Assembly (NCBI RefSeq): GCF_001469875.2
Contig: NZ_LOPW02000005.1
Span: 124,001-188,000, forward strand
Reading direction: 5' to 3'
DNA: 64,000 nt
DNA from: Haloferax marisrubri
Lineage (GTDB): Archaea > Halobacteriota > Halobacteria > Halobacteriales > Haloferacaceae
Part shown: piece by piece, positions 16,551 to 25,185 of the stretch
How positions within the stretch are numbered: position 1 is the stretch's first letter
Layout: each line of letters opens with the position of its first letter
Notes under the pieces: generated by a model
The model's database searches: none
Told to the model about the DNA's origin: nothing
Seen by the model: only the letters and a program-made list of their open reading frames with translations
Program-made: the position numbers and the translations under genes

Positions 16551-19307
16551 TCAGTTCACGTCGATACCGAGGTCCGCCTCGTCGTCGCCGATTTCGGCCT
16601 TGACGCGCTCGTGGAACTCCCGGAGCGCCGCGCTCTCGTCCTCGGCGAGGACCACGTCGCTCGCGGTCAGCGTGGCGAGGCCGAACGCCCGCGGCGTCGG
16701 CGACGAGACCTGGTGGCCGACCACGTCCACGTCGCCCGCTCGAATCGCCGCAACCGCGTCCTCGATGGCGTCGAGGTTGAGTTTGTCTTCGAGAATCTCG
16801 CGGTAGGTCTCTTCCATCACGGCGAACTCATCGAGGTCCTGCGCGAACGACAGCAGCATCTCCGAGGAGACCTGCTGTTGGGCGGCGGACTTCTCGTAGC
16901 CCTTGTAGCGCTTGAGAATCATGAGCGACCGTGTCGCGTTGATGCGGAAGTACCGCTTCAGGAGGTCGGTCCCGTCGAGGGCGGCCCGCAGGTCGGCTTC
17001 GACCGCCTCGGGCGTGAGGTCGCGGAGGACGCCCGCGAGGTCGACCTTGCGGTTGAGCGGCATCGACAGCGAAAAGCCGTTGTCGGCGACGGCGACCTGC
17101 ACGTTCGCGTTCGTCCGGCGGGCCGCGTGGTACGCGAGGAGCCGCGAGAGGCCGTCGTTGAACCGCCGGCCGTAGGTGCAATGGACGTAGAAATGTCGGC
17201 GGTAGGTGTCGCGGTCGAGTTCGGTCTCCACGACGAGTCTGTCGGGCGTCGCCACGCTCTCGGGGCCGGCGTACCTGACCTGCTCGTCGAACATCCGCGT
17301 GACGGCGCGAACGCTGTTTTCGTCGAGCGGGAACTCCCGGAGCCACGACCTGACGGCGGGCGCGCCGCCGGCGTCGAGTCGGTCCACGAGGTCGGCCTGG
17401 AACGCCGCGAGTTCGCGGCCGAGGTCGTACGAAAGCGGCAGGCGCTCGGAGAACCACGAGGGGACCGTCGGCCGCTGTGAGGTGCGGTCCACGTACACCT
17501 TCGACCCGCGGCGGTAGCGGTAGGCGAAGTGGTCGCCGCCGAGGACGAACACGTCGCCTTTCTCCAGCGTGTCGAGGTAGCCCTCGTCGAGCGTGCCGAC
17601 CCACTGGTCGGCCCCGCGGACCAGCACGTCGCAGGTGAAGGAATCGGGAATCGTGCCGATGTTGGTCATGTAGATGACGCGGGCCATCCGACCGCGTTTG
17701 CCGATGAGGGGCTCGCCGACGGGGTACTCCTCGTAGTGGTGTTCGCCGTCCGGCGGGTCGTTGGTGTCGCGCCAGATTTTCGCGTAGACGTTCTTGTCTT
17801 CGAGGCCGTCGTAGTCGGCGGTGAGGTAGCGGAACAGGCGCTCGAAGTCGTCGTCCGAGAAGTTCCGATACGGGTAGGCCCGCCGGAGCGTCTCGCGGAG
17901 GTCCGACTCGGGGCGGATGGCGTTGATGGCCATCCCGTACACCTGCTGGGCGGCCACATCGAAGGCGTTCTCGGGGATGAACACCCGGTCGACGAACCCG
18001 GATTCGGCCTTCGAGAGCATCACCGCGCACTCGACGAGTTCGTCCCTGTCGAGGGCGATGACGCGGCCTTCGACCGTCTGGCCGAGTTGGTGGCCGGCCC
18101 GGCCGACCCGCTGGAGGAGCGCGGCGACCGACTTGGGCGAACCGACCTGCACGACGAGGTCGATGTGGGGCATGTCGATGCCGAGTTCGAGGCTCGTGGA
18201 GGTTGTGACGACGCGCAACTCGCCCGCCTTCAGTTTCGACTCTATCTCCTGTCTGCGCTCCTTCGAGAGGCTCCCGTGGTGACAGCCGGAGTTCGACTCG
18301 TCGATGTCGTCGAACTCCTCGCGGAGGTTGTGGAGGACGCGCTCCGCGCCCGACCGCGTGTTGGTGAACACGAGCGTGTTCGTGTGCGAGGCGACGAGTT
18401 CGTGCAGGCGGTCGTAAAACCGACTCTGGACCTCGCTTCGGGGCGTCCGAATCAGGTCGTCGGTCGGACACTCCAGTTGCACGTCGAAGTCGCGGACGAA
18501 CCGCGTGTCCACGAGTTCGTAGTCGCGGGGGTCGCCGTCCTCGCAGCCGACGAGGAACTCCGCGACCGTGTCGAGCGGCTCGACGGTGGCCGAACAGCCG
18601 ATGCGCGTCGGCGACGACTCGGCGAGGTTTTCTAACCGCTCCAGCGACACCGACAGGTGGGTGCCGCGTTTGTTCTCCGCGAGGCTGTGAATCTCGTCGA
18701 CGACGACGTACTCGACGGTCCGAAGCTTCTCTTTGAACTTCGGCGAGTTGAGCAGAATCGCCAGCGTCTCGGGCGTCGTGTTGAGGATGTGCGGCGTCTC
18801 CGAGAGCATCTTCTGGCGGTCCGCGGAGGAGGTGTCGCCGTGGCGGATGGCGTGTCTGATGTCCACCGTCTCGCCGCGGCCCTCGGCGATGTCGGCGATG
18901 CCAGAAAGCGGCTCGGTCAGGTTCCGGTGGATGTCGTTTGCGAGTGACTTCAGCGGCGAGACGTAGAGGCAGTACACCGAGTTGTCGAGCCCGTCGGGCG
19001 ACTCGCGCTCCCGGCGGAACAGCTCGTTGATGATGGCGGTAAAGGAGGCGAGCGTCTTGCCCGACCCCGTCGGCGCGCAGATGAGGGCGTTGTCGCCGTC
19101 GTGGATACGCGGGATGGCCCCGCGCTGTGGCGGGGTGAAAAAGCCGCCGTTGCCGGGGACGAACTCCCCGAACCGGTCGACCCACCACTCCTGCACGGCG
19201 GGCTCCAACAGGTCGAGCACGTCCTCGTCGGCGACCGACACCGACTCGGGGTCGAACTCGTAGTCGCCGCCTCTCGACGCGAGAAGCGAGCGGCCGCGCC
19301 GGGTCAT
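16551..19307 (-). CDS. lhr: Lhr-type ATP-dependent superfamily 2 helicase
   Basis: 918 residues. N-terminal RecA domains with FTPPQRGAIPRI (Q-motif-like), Walker A APTGSGKT (78-85), DEIH (204-207), a SAT-type motif CSATVEP, and motif VI QRVGRAGHQ. Long C-terminal Lhr-specific winged-helix and beta-sheet domains follow. Lhr translocates 3' to 5' on single-stranded DNA and unwinds RNA-DNA hybrids and forks, and is linked to DNA repair. The ATG at 19307 starts MTRRGRSLLASRGG; the upstream open frame encodes an unconserved hydrophobic stretch. It is divergent from the RNase Z-like gene and convergent with dna2, 52 bases apart. Confidence 0.92.
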   Translation of the reverse strand: MTRRGRSLLASRGGDYEFDPESVSVADEDVLDLLEPAVQEWWVDRFGEFVPGNGGFFTPPQRGAIPRIHDGDNALICAPTGSGKTLASFTAIINELFRRERESPDGLDNSVYCLYVSPLKSLANDIHRNLTEPLSGIADIAEGRGETVDIRHAIRHGDTSSADRQKMLSETPHILNTTPETLAILLNSPKFKEKLRTVEYVVVDEIHSLAENKRGTHLSVSLERLENLAESSPTRIGCSATVEPLDTVAEFLVGCEDGDPRDYELVDTRFVRDFDVQLECPTDDLIRTPRSEVQSRFYDRLHELVASHTNTLVFTNTRSGAERVLHNLREEFDDIDESNSGCHHGSLSKERRQEIESKLKAGELRVVTTSTSLELGIDMPHIDLVVQVGSPKSVAALLQRVGRAGHQLGQTVEGRVIALDRDELVECAVMLSKAESGFVDRVFIPENAFDVAAQQVYGMAINAIRPESDLRETLRRAYPYRNFSDDDFERLFRYLTADYDGLEDKNVYAKIWRDTNDPPDGEHHYEEYPVGEPLIGKRGRMARVIYMTNIGTIPDSFTCDVLVRGADQWVGTLDEGYLDTLEKGDVFVLGGDHFAYRYRRGSKVYVDRTSQRPTVPSWFSERLPLSYDLGRELAAFQADLVDRLDAGGAPAVRSWLREFPLDENSVRAVTRMFDEQVRYAGPESVATPDRLVVETELDRDTYRRHFYVHCTYGRRFNDGLSRLLAYHAARRTNANVQVAVADNGFSLSMPLNRKVDLAGVLRDLTPEAVEADLRAALDGTDLLKRYFRINATRSLMILKRYKGYEKSAAQQQVSSEMLLSFAQDLDEFAVMEETYREILEDKLNLDAIEDAVAAIRAGDVDVVGHQVSSPTPRAFGLATLTASDVVLAEDESAALREFHERVKAEIGDDEADLGIDVN

Positions 19308-19410
19308 TACCTCGGGGTTAGCCTGCGCGGGTATGAGGGTTGTGCCTGTGGCCGCGGCGGCCGACCCGGCGAGCACAAGGACTAACGCCGCCGCCGTGGT
19401 AGCTCTGCGC

Positions 19411-20157
19411 ATGCGCGTCACGTTCCTCGGCACCGGTAGTGCGATGCCCGTCACCGGCCGCGCCCAGACCGGACTCCTCCTCGAATCGGACGGCAACGCC
19501 CTCCTCGTGGACTGCGGGTCGGGCGTCCTCGCCCGCCTCGCCGAGACGGAGGTCGGCTACGAGGGCGTCTCGTCGGTCCTCCTCACGCACCACCACCTCG
19601 ACCACGTGTCGGACCTCATGGCGCTCGTGAAAGCCCGGTGGCTCGCCGGACAGGACCGCCTCGAAATCGTCGGTCCGGAGGGGACCGAGGAACTCGTCGA
19701 GGGACTGCTCGACGTCCACGACTACCTCCGGGGCCGCCTCGACATCCAGATTCGGGAGGTCGGCCCGACCGAGTTCGGCGTCGCCGGCTTCGACGTGATG
19801 GGGTTCGAGGTCCGCCACTCGATGCCGACGCTCGCCTACCGCTTCAGCAACGAACGGGGCGAGGCCGACTTCGTCTTCTCGGGGGACACCGAGGCGTTCT
19901 CCGCCCTCGGCGACTTCGCCGACGGCGCGAGCGTCCTCGCGCACGACTGCTCGTTCCCGGACGACGTGGACGTGTCGAACCACCCGACGCCGTCGCAGGT
20001 GGGCGAGGCACTCGCCGGGTGGGACATCGATTCGGTCTTCCTGACACACCTCTACCCGCACGCCGACCGCGTCACCGACGACCTGCGGGCGAGCGTGAGC
20101 GAACACTTCGACGGTGAGGTCCGGGTCGCAAAAGACGGCTTGGTCGTCGAACTCTGA
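19411..20157 (+). CDS. RNase Z-like metallo-beta-lactamase hydrolase
   Basis: 248 residues. It begins MRVTFLGTGSAMPVTGRAQTG, the RNase Z / ElaC-type N-terminus, followed by the metal site HHHLDH near residue 61 and SGDTEAF and HLYPHAD further on. Compared with true tRNase Z (about 300 residues) it is short and I see no exosite arm, so it may be a paralogue acting on another phosphodiester or as a general MBL hydrolase. A genuine tRNase Z is expected elsewhere on the chromosome. Divergent from lhr; convergent with ipk, 12 bases apart. Confidence 0.82.
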   Translation: MRVTFLGTGSAMPVTGRAQTGLLLESDGNALLVDCGSGVLARLAETEVGYEGVSSVLLTHHHLDHVSDLMALVKARWLAGQDRLEIVGPEGTEELVEGLLDVHDYLRGRLDIQIREVGPTEFGVAGFDVMGFEVRHSMPTLAYRFSNERGEADFVFSGDTEAFSALGDFADGASVLAHDCSFPDDVDVSNHPTPSQVGEALAGWDIDSVFLTHLYPHADRVTDDLRASVSEHFDGEVRVAKDGLVVEL

Positions 20158-20169
20158 GTCCGGCTTCGA

Positions 20170-20916
20170 CTATTCTCCGCGGATGACGGTTCCCGGCGAC
20201 TCGCCGGCGACGAACGCCGACAGCCCCTCGGGGCCGAAGACGTGCGCCGGCGCGCCGAGCGCGAGCAGTTTTCTGACCTTCGCGGCCATGCCGCCGGTCA
20301 CGTCGGTGGAGTCCGACCCGCCGAGCGCGTCGGCCGCGTCCGCGAACGCCGTAATCTCGGGAATCACGTCGCCGTCGGCGTCGAGCACGCCGGGAACGGT
20401 CGAACAGAGGCCGACGCGGTCCGCGCCGAGTCCGGACGCGAGCGACACCACGAGGTCGTCGCCGCTGACGATGGTCGCGCCCTTCCCCGCGTGCGCGATG
20501 ACATCTCCGTGGAGGACCGGGACGAAGCCCTCGTCGAGCATCGTCTCGGTCGCCGCGAGGGGAAGCGACAGCGAGCCGTCGGCCTCGCGCGCGCCGGCCG
20601 AAAGCGGGTGGACCGGCAGGGCCGCGACGCCGCGGTCCGCGAGGGCGTCGAGGACGGCGTCGTTGAGGCGCTTCATCGCGTCGTGGATGGCGCGGACGCC
20701 GCGGGCGTCGTCGCTTCCGGACTCCGAGGAGACGCCGTGTTCGGCGGCGTGGTGGTGGCCGAAGCTCCCGCCGCCGTGGACGACGACGACACGGCCCGAC
20801 TCGGCGAGGGCCGCGACCGCGTCCGCGGCGGCCGCCAGCCCCGCCTCGTCCACGGTCTCCGGTTCGTCCTTGTCGGTGACGACGCTCCCGCCGAGTTTGA
20901 GGACGACGAGGCTCAC
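20170..20916 (-). CDS. ipk: Isopentenyl phosphate kinase
   Basis: 248 residues, amino-acid-kinase fold. It makes isopentenyl diphosphate from isopentenyl phosphate in the archaeal mevalonate route to membrane lipids. Diagnostic signs: the N-terminal LKLGGSVVTDKD and the glycine loop HGGGSFGHHHA, whose histidine distinguishes IPK from other kinases of the fold. The start is a GTG at 20916 that overlaps the mvk stop codon by four bases (GTGA), so the two are translationally coupled. No ATG lies in the conserved region. Confidence 0.93.
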   Translation of the reverse strand: MSLVVLKLGGSVVTDKDEPETVDEAGLAAAADAVAALAESGRVVVVHGGGSFGHHHAAEHGVSSESGSDDARGVRAIHDAMKRLNDAVLDALADRGVAALPVHPLSAGAREADGSLSLPLAATETMLDEGFVPVLHGDVIAHAGKGATIVSGDDLVVSLASGLGADRVGLCSTVPGVLDADGDVIPEITAFADAADALGGSDSTDVTGGMAAKVRKLLALGAPAHVFGPEGLSAFVAGESPGTVIRGE

Positions 20917-22007
20917 GCCGAGTTCCCTCCGTTTCCTTCGCGCTCGGGGTCCGTTTCTGCTTCCGTTCCTGCTTCCGCGTCCGCTTCCGGCGGGACCTCG
21001 ACTCTGACGCCGTCGGTGGCGAGTTCGGCGCGGAAGGCGTCCTCGCACCCCGGAGTGAATCGGAGCGCGGTCTGGGTCTCGGGCGTCGGGTCCAAGGAGA
21101 CGATACAGCCGCCGCCGCCCGCGCCGGTCAGTTTCGCGCCGTACGCGCCGGCCTCGCGGGCGGCCCACACCATCGAGTCGAGCGAGCGCGAGGAGACGCC
21201 GAGGGCCTCCAGCAGGCCGTGGTTGAAGTTCATGAACCGGCCGAGTTCGGAGAGGAGTTCCTCGGGCGGTTCGTCGGCGTCGGGGTCCGCCTCGGCCAGC
21301 AGTTCCTCCCCTCGGCGGACGATGTCGCCGACGGTCGAGACGGTGTCGGCGGCGAAGTCGTACTCCTCGCGGAGCGCGCGGACGCCGGAGACGAGCGCGC
21401 CGGTGTCGCCCGCGCCGCCGTCGAAGCCGATGACGAACGGGAGGGGCGGCGCGTCGATGGTCCGGCAGTCGTCGCCCTCGACGCGGACGGCTCCGCCCAT
21501 CGCGGAGCAGAAGGTGTCGGCGCGGGACGCCTGCCCGTCTTGGACCTCGTGTTCGGCTTGGTAGGCGCGTTCCGCGATTTCGCGGGGCGCGAGTTCGACG
21601 CCGAGTTCGCGGGTCGCGGCGTCGATGCCGGCGACGACGACGGCCGCGGAGGAGCCGAGGCCGGCCCCGAGCGGGATGTCGCTCTCGACGGTGATGTCGA
21701 AGCCGGCGTCGGGCGCGTCGGCGGCGTCGCGGGCCTGGTCGACCGCGGCGTCGATGTAGCCCATCGCGGCCTCCACGAGCGGTGCCGGAACGTCCACGTC
21801 GGGCCGGTCGCCGGTCGAGCCGCGGTACTCGACGGTGAAGCCGTTGAGACTCAGGTCCTCGGCGCGGACGCGGACGTGGTCGTCGTCGCGGGCGGAGACG
21901 GTGACGGTCGCCCGGCGCTCGACCGCGCAGGGGACCGCCGGCTCGCCGTAGACGACTGCGTGCTCCCCGAACAGATACACCTTGCCGGGAGCGCTCGAAA
22001 CGGTCAT
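20913..22007 (-). CDS. mvk: Mevalonate kinase
   Basis: 364 residues, GHMP kinase fold, phosphorylates mevalonate. All three GHMP motifs are visible: PGKVYLFGEHAVVYGEPAV at the N-terminus, PLGAGLGSSAAV near residue 115, and KLTGAGGGGCIVSL near residue 300. A Pro/Glu/Gly-rich tail follows. First gene of the mvk-ipk pair. In many archaea this pair follows rps2; here it lies on the opposite strand 11 kb away. Confidence 0.95.
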   Translation of the reverse strand: MTVSSAPGKVYLFGEHAVVYGEPAVPCAVERRATVTVSARDDDHVRVRAEDLSLNGFTVEYRGSTGDRPDVDVPAPLVEAAMGYIDAAVDQARDAADAPDAGFDITVESDIPLGAGLGSSAAVVVAGIDAATRELGVELAPREIAERAYQAEHEVQDGQASRADTFCSAMGGAVRVEGDDCRTIDAPPLPFVIGFDGGAGDTGALVSGVRALREEYDFAADTVSTVGDIVRRGEELLAEADPDADEPPEELLSELGRFMNFNHGLLEALGVSSRSLDSMVWAAREAGAYGAKLTGAGGGGCIVSLDPTPETQTALRFTPGCEDAFRAELATDGVRVEVPPEADAEAGTEAETDPEREGNGGNSA

Positions 22008-22115
22008 ACCCCGGAGTTGCTACGGGATTCGCTTAAGGGTATCCGACCGCGGTCGAACCCGGCGGTGGTCGGCGGCGGGAACGGTCGCAGAAAAACGGTG
22101 TTCGGGGACGCCGGC

Positions 22116-22460
22116 TCAGGCGTCGATTTCGACTTCGTCGCGCTCGTCTGCGTCGTCGAGGTCGGCCAGTTCGTCGAGGTCGTCGCCGCCGCCGCGGATG
22201 TAGCGGACCGCCGCCGCGATGCCGACGAGAAGGACCAGCCCGACGAGTAGCCCCAGTCCGGAGCGGCCGCTCGACTCGGCCTCGTCGGCCTCGTCGTCGT
22301 CGTCGAACTCGACATCGTAGTCGTCGTAGTCGTCGTACGATTCGCCGTCAGCCTCGAGTTCCATCTCGCTGCCGCCCTTGGAGAGAAGCGGCGCGCTGTT
22401 GGTCGGGCTGAACTCGAAGCCGTCGTGCAGGTGGACCTCGAAGAGGGTGAAGTCGGCCAT
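22116..22460 (-). CDS. Acidic single-span membrane protein, unknown function
   Basis: 114 residues. A short globular N-terminal segment (MADFTLFEVHLHDGFEFSP) is followed by a Ser/Glu/Asp/Tyr-rich low-complexity region with repeated DDYDDYD, one hydrophobic helix at about residues 72-90, and an acidic cytoplasmic or external tail. Another ATG two codons upstream (22466) is possible. No family recognised. It is divergent from the M42 peptidase and upstream of mvk on the same strand with about 110 bases between, so it could be cotranscribed with mvk-ipk. Confidence 0.68.
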   Translation of the reverse strand: MADFTLFEVHLHDGFEFSPTNSAPLLSKGGSEMELEADGESYDDYDDYDVEFDDDDEADEAESSGRSGLGLLVGLVLLVGIAAAVRYIRGGGDDLDELADLDDADERDEVEIDA

Positions 22461-22610
22461 ACCCATCAGTACGCTCACAAGATGGATATGCCTTGTGGCG
22501 ACGGGTCGATGCCGGTCACCGCTGGACGCGACGACCTCGCACCGTGGCGACTCCCGGTGGAGTGCGCTGGATTCGCTGTGTTCTTGTCCCGCCGCCCGCG
22601 AACGTCCCGT

Positions 22611-23675
22611 ATGGACGACGACCGACGCGCCTTCCTCGAAGACCTGCTCACCACACCCAGCCCGTCCGGCTACGAGGTCGCCGGCCAGCGCGTGTGGGTG
22701 GACTACGTCTCGCAGTTCGCCGACGACGTGACGGTCGACGACTACGGCAACGCCGTCGCGGTCCACGAGGGCACCGGCGAGGGCCCCGAAATCGCCTTCA
22801 CCGGCCACGCCGACCAAATCGGCTACATCGTCCGCGACATCGACGACGACGGCTTCGTCCGCATCGGCCCCATCGGCGGCGCGGACCGCACCGTCTCGAA
22901 GGGCCAGCACGTGACGGTCCACGGCGACGACGGCGACGTGGCGGGCGTCATCGGTCAGACCGCCATCCACCTCCGCGACGTGGGGAGCGAGGAGTACGAC
23001 GACCTCGAAGAGCAGTTCGTCGACATCGGCGCGACGAGCAAGGGCGACGCGAAGGACCACGTCGAAGTCGGCGACCCCGTGACGGTCGAAGCGCGGGTCC
23101 GCGACCTCGCGGGCGACCGCGTCGCGGCCAACGGGATGGACAACCGCGTCGGCACGTGGTCGGCCGCTGAAGGCCTCCGTGCCGCCGTCGAGGCCGACGT
23201 GGACGCGACGGTGTACGCCGTCAGTACCGTCCAGGAGGAGGTCGGCGTGCAGGGCGCGAAGATGGTCGGCTACGACCTCGACCCCGACGCGATGGTCGCC
23301 GTCGACGTGACCCACGCGACGGACAACCCCGACGTGCCCGGCAAGCGCAAGGGACCGGTCGAACTCGGCGAGGGACCGGTCGTCTCCCGCGGGAGCGCGA
23401 ACCACCCGAACGTCGTCTCACTCGCCCGCGACGCGGCCGAAGACGCCGACATCGGCGTGCAGTTACAGGCCGCCGGCATCCGCACGGGCACCGACGCGGA
23501 CGCCTTCTACACGAGTCGCTCCGGCATCCCCTCGCTCAACATCGGCATCCCGAACCGTTACATGCACACGCCCGTAGAGGTCGTCTCCACGAGCGACCTC
23601 GACGACGTGGCCGAACTTCTCGGGTCGATGGCCGCGCTCGCGGGCGACGTGGAGTCGTTCGGCGTCGAACTGTAA
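22611..23675 (+). CDS. M42-family metalloaminopeptidase (TET/endoglucanase-like)
   Basis: 354 residues. Metal ligands H66 and D68 in FTGHADQIGY, the bridging Asp in NGMDNRVGTW near residue 171, the catalytic Glu pair in VQEEVGVQGA near 205, and VAVDVTHATD with another ligand. M42 enzymes form dodecameric tetrahedral particles that trim peptides left by the proteasome. The ATG at 22611 gives MDDDRRAFLEDLL; upstream sequence is unconserved. It stands alone, 96 bases before rpl11. Confidence 0.93.
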   Translation: MDDDRRAFLEDLLTTPSPSGYEVAGQRVWVDYVSQFADDVTVDDYGNAVAVHEGTGEGPEIAFTGHADQIGYIVRDIDDDGFVRIGPIGGADRTVSKGQHVTVHGDDGDVAGVIGQTAIHLRDVGSEEYDDLEEQFVDIGATSKGDAKDHVEVGDPVTVEARVRDLAGDRVAANGMDNRVGTWSAAEGLRAAVEADVDATVYAVSTVQEEVGVQGAKMVGYDLDPDAMVAVDVTHATDNPDVPGKRKGPVELGEGPVVSRGSANHPNVVSLARDAAEDADIGVQLQAAGIRTGTDADAFYTSRSGIPSLNIGIPNRYMHTPVEVVSTSDLDDVAELLGSMAALAGDVESFGVEL

Positions 23676-23700
23676 TCGGGCGGACGGCGGCCCGGCGCGC

Positions 23701-23719
23701 TGTGCGTAGTTGTCGCACA
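23701..23719. promoter_or_regulatory. Inverted repeat upstream of rpl11 promoter
   Basis: TGTGCG, seven bases, CGCACA. It lies about 22 bases upstream of the rpl11 TATA box and 25 bases after the M42 gene. It may be an operator for rpl11 or the end of the M42 transcript. Perfect arms but short. Confidence 0.3.
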
Positions 23720-23741
23720 CGACTCCGGGCGAAAGAAAACC

Positions 23742-23749
23742 GTTAAAAG
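23742..23749 (+). promoter_or_regulatory. TATA box of rpl11
   Basis: GTTAAAAG, 23 bases before the ATG, giving a leaderless mRNA. The 12-base core GTTAAAAGTCGC is identical to the promoter of the zinc-finger gene at 28153. Confidence 0.65.
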
Positions 23750-23771
23750 TCGCCACACGGTGTTTCCACGT

Positions 23772-24251
23772 ATGGCTGGAACTATCGAAGTACTCGTTCC
23801 CGGCGGGAAGGCGAACCCCGGTCCGCCGCTCGGCCCGGAACTCGGCCCGACCCCCGTCGACGTGCAGGACGTCGTCAACGACATCAACGACCAGACGGCT
23901 GCCTTCGACGGCATGGAAGTCCCCGTCACCGTCGAGTACGACGACGACGGCTCGTTCAGCATCGAAGTCGGCGTCCCGCCGACGGCGGCGCTCATCAAGG
24001 ACGAAGTCGGATTCGACACCGGCAGCGGCGAACCCCAGGAGAACTTCGTCGCCGACATGTCCATCGAACAGCTGAAGAAGGTCGCAGAGCAGAAGTCCTC
24101 TGACCTGCTCTCGTACGACCTCAAGAACGCCTCGAAGGAAGTCGCCGGGACGTGCGCGTCCCTCGGCGTCACCATCGAGGGCGAAGACGCCCGCACGTTC
24201 AAACAGCGCATCGACGGCGGCGACTTCGACGACCACTTCGACGACGAGTAA
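23772..24251 (+). CDS. rpl11: 50S ribosomal protein L11 (uL11)
   Basis: 159 residues, uL11 of the GTPase-associated stalk base. The N-terminus MAGTIEVLVPGGKANPGPPL contains the conserved proline-rich segment that contacts factors, and the C-terminal rRNA-binding domain carries SYDLKNASKEVAGTCASLGV. It is transcribed alone, 295 bases before rpl1, the arrangement described for Halobacterium. Confidence 0.97.
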   Translation: MAGTIEVLVPGGKANPGPPLGPELGPTPVDVQDVVNDINDQTAAFDGMEVPVTVEYDDDGSFSIEVGVPPTAALIKDEVGFDTGSGEPQENFVADMSIEQLKKVAEQKSSDLLSYDLKNASKEVAGTCASLGVTIEGEDARTFKQRIDGGDFDDHFDDE

Positions 24252-24407
24252 TCGTCTCGGAACCGTTTCGGCGGTTCGAACCGCCCTTTCCGTCGGGCCG
24301 AGCCGATTCGGCCCGCTTTCTTCTCTCCACCGAACCGACCGAACCACTCCGGAGCGACCCCCATATCGCTCGCGTGCTCGCCAGCCCGCATGTGTGGCTG
24401 TGGCACG

Positions 24408-24433
24408 CGAAACCCCCGAATTCGGGGGTTTCG
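24408..24433. terminator. 26-bp perfect palindrome after rpl11
   Basis: CGAAACCCCCGAA followed by its exact reverse complement, with no spacer. It sits about 155 bases after rpl11 and 20 bases before the rpl1 TATA box. No T-run follows. As RNA it could form a hairpin ending the rpl11 transcript; as DNA it could bind a dimeric protein upstream of the rpl1 promoter. Confidence 0.5.
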
Positions 24434-24452
24434 GCTCCCGTAGTTCGACGGA

Positions 24453-24460
24453 CTTAAGTT
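24453..24460 (+). promoter_or_regulatory. TATA box of rpl1-rpl10-rpl12
   Basis: CTTAAGTT. Initiation is expected near 24480-24486, leaving a leader of about 60-65 bases before rpl1, unlike the leaderless rpl11. Confidence 0.6.
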
Positions 24461-24467
24461 GAGCCTA

Positions 24468-24540
24468 CTCGTCCTGCCGGACGAGGCAGGCAGTAGCCTG
24501 TTTCACTGACCCGTAGGAGCAATCCTGCGTACTACGGAGG
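24468..24540 (+). promoter_or_regulatory. Structured leader of rpl1, candidate L1 autoregulatory site
   Basis: Overlapping stems are seen: CTCGTCC/GGACGAG (24468-24485), CCTGCC/GGCAGG (24473-24490), CAGGC/GCCTG (24487-24500), then CCGTAG/CTACGG (24511-24537) enclosing AGGA-GCAA-TCCT. The last hairpin ends directly in the Shine-Dalgarno GGAGG (24536-24540). L1 represses its own operon by binding an mRNA mimic of its 23S site in bacteria and methanogens, and an analogous leader was reported for Halobacterium; that this hairpin is the L1 site here is inference. Confidence 0.5.
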
Positions 24541-24546
24541 TGAATA

Positions 24547-25185
24547 ATGGCAGACACAATAGTTGACGCAGTCTCTCGCGCACTCGACGAGGCACCCGGG
24601 CGGAACTTCCGCGAAACGGTTGACCTCGCCGTGAACTTGCGAGACTTAGATCTTAACGACCCGTCGAAGCGTGTCGACGAGAGCATCGTGCTCCCGTCTG
24701 GCACCGGCCAGGACACCCAGATTGTGGTGTTCGCGACCGGTGAAACCGCGCTCCGCGCAGAGGATGTCGCCGACGAAGTTCTCGGGCCCGATGAGCTCGA
24801 AGACTTCGGCGACGACACCGATGCGGCGAAAGACCTTGCCGACGAGACCGACTTCTTCGTTGCCGAGGCTGGACTGATGCAGGACATCGGTCGCTACCTC
24901 GGTACCGTGCTCGGTCCCCGTGGTAAGATGCCGACCCCGCTTCAGCCCGACGACGACGTCGTCGAGACGGTGAACCGGATGAAGAACACGGTGCAGCTCC
25001 GCTCGCGTGACCGTCGTACGTTCCACACGCGCGTCGGCGCAGACGACATGACGCCCGACGAGATCGCGGAGAACATCGACGTTATCGTCCGTCGTCTCGA
25101 AGCGACGCTCGAAAAGGGCCCGCTCAACATCGATTCCGTCTACGTGAAGACGACGATGGGGCCGTCCGTGGAGGTGCCCGCATGA
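24547..25185 (+). CDS. rpl1: 50S ribosomal protein L1 (uL1)
   Basis: 212 residues, uL1 of the mobile stalk near the E site and a classic translational repressor of its own operon. The signature [19 protein letters not shown] is seen near residue 118. A strong Shine-Dalgarno lies six bases before the ATG, and a structured leader precedes it. It overlaps rpl10 by four bases. Confidence 0.97.
   Translation: MADTIVDAVSRALDEAPGRNFRETVDLAVNLRDLDLNDPSKRVDESIVLPSGTGQDTQIVVFATGETALRAEDVADEVLGPDELEDFGDDTDAAKDLADETDFFVAEAGLMQDIGRYLGTVLGPRGKMPTPLQPDDDVVETVNRMKNTVQLRSRDRRTFHTRVGADDMTPDEIAENIDVIVRRLEATLEKGPLNIDSVYVKTTMGPSVEVPA

Noticed and set aside
19411-20157. Canonical tRNase Z
   Set aside because: It has the HxHxDH site but is short and lacks a visible flexible arm, so it is called RNase Z-like only.
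20913-20916. ATG-started isopentenyl phosphate kinase with an upstream extension
   Set aside because: The only in-frame upstream codons lie inside mvk and encode Arg-rich sequence. The GTG overlapping the mvk stop fits the family N-terminus exactly.
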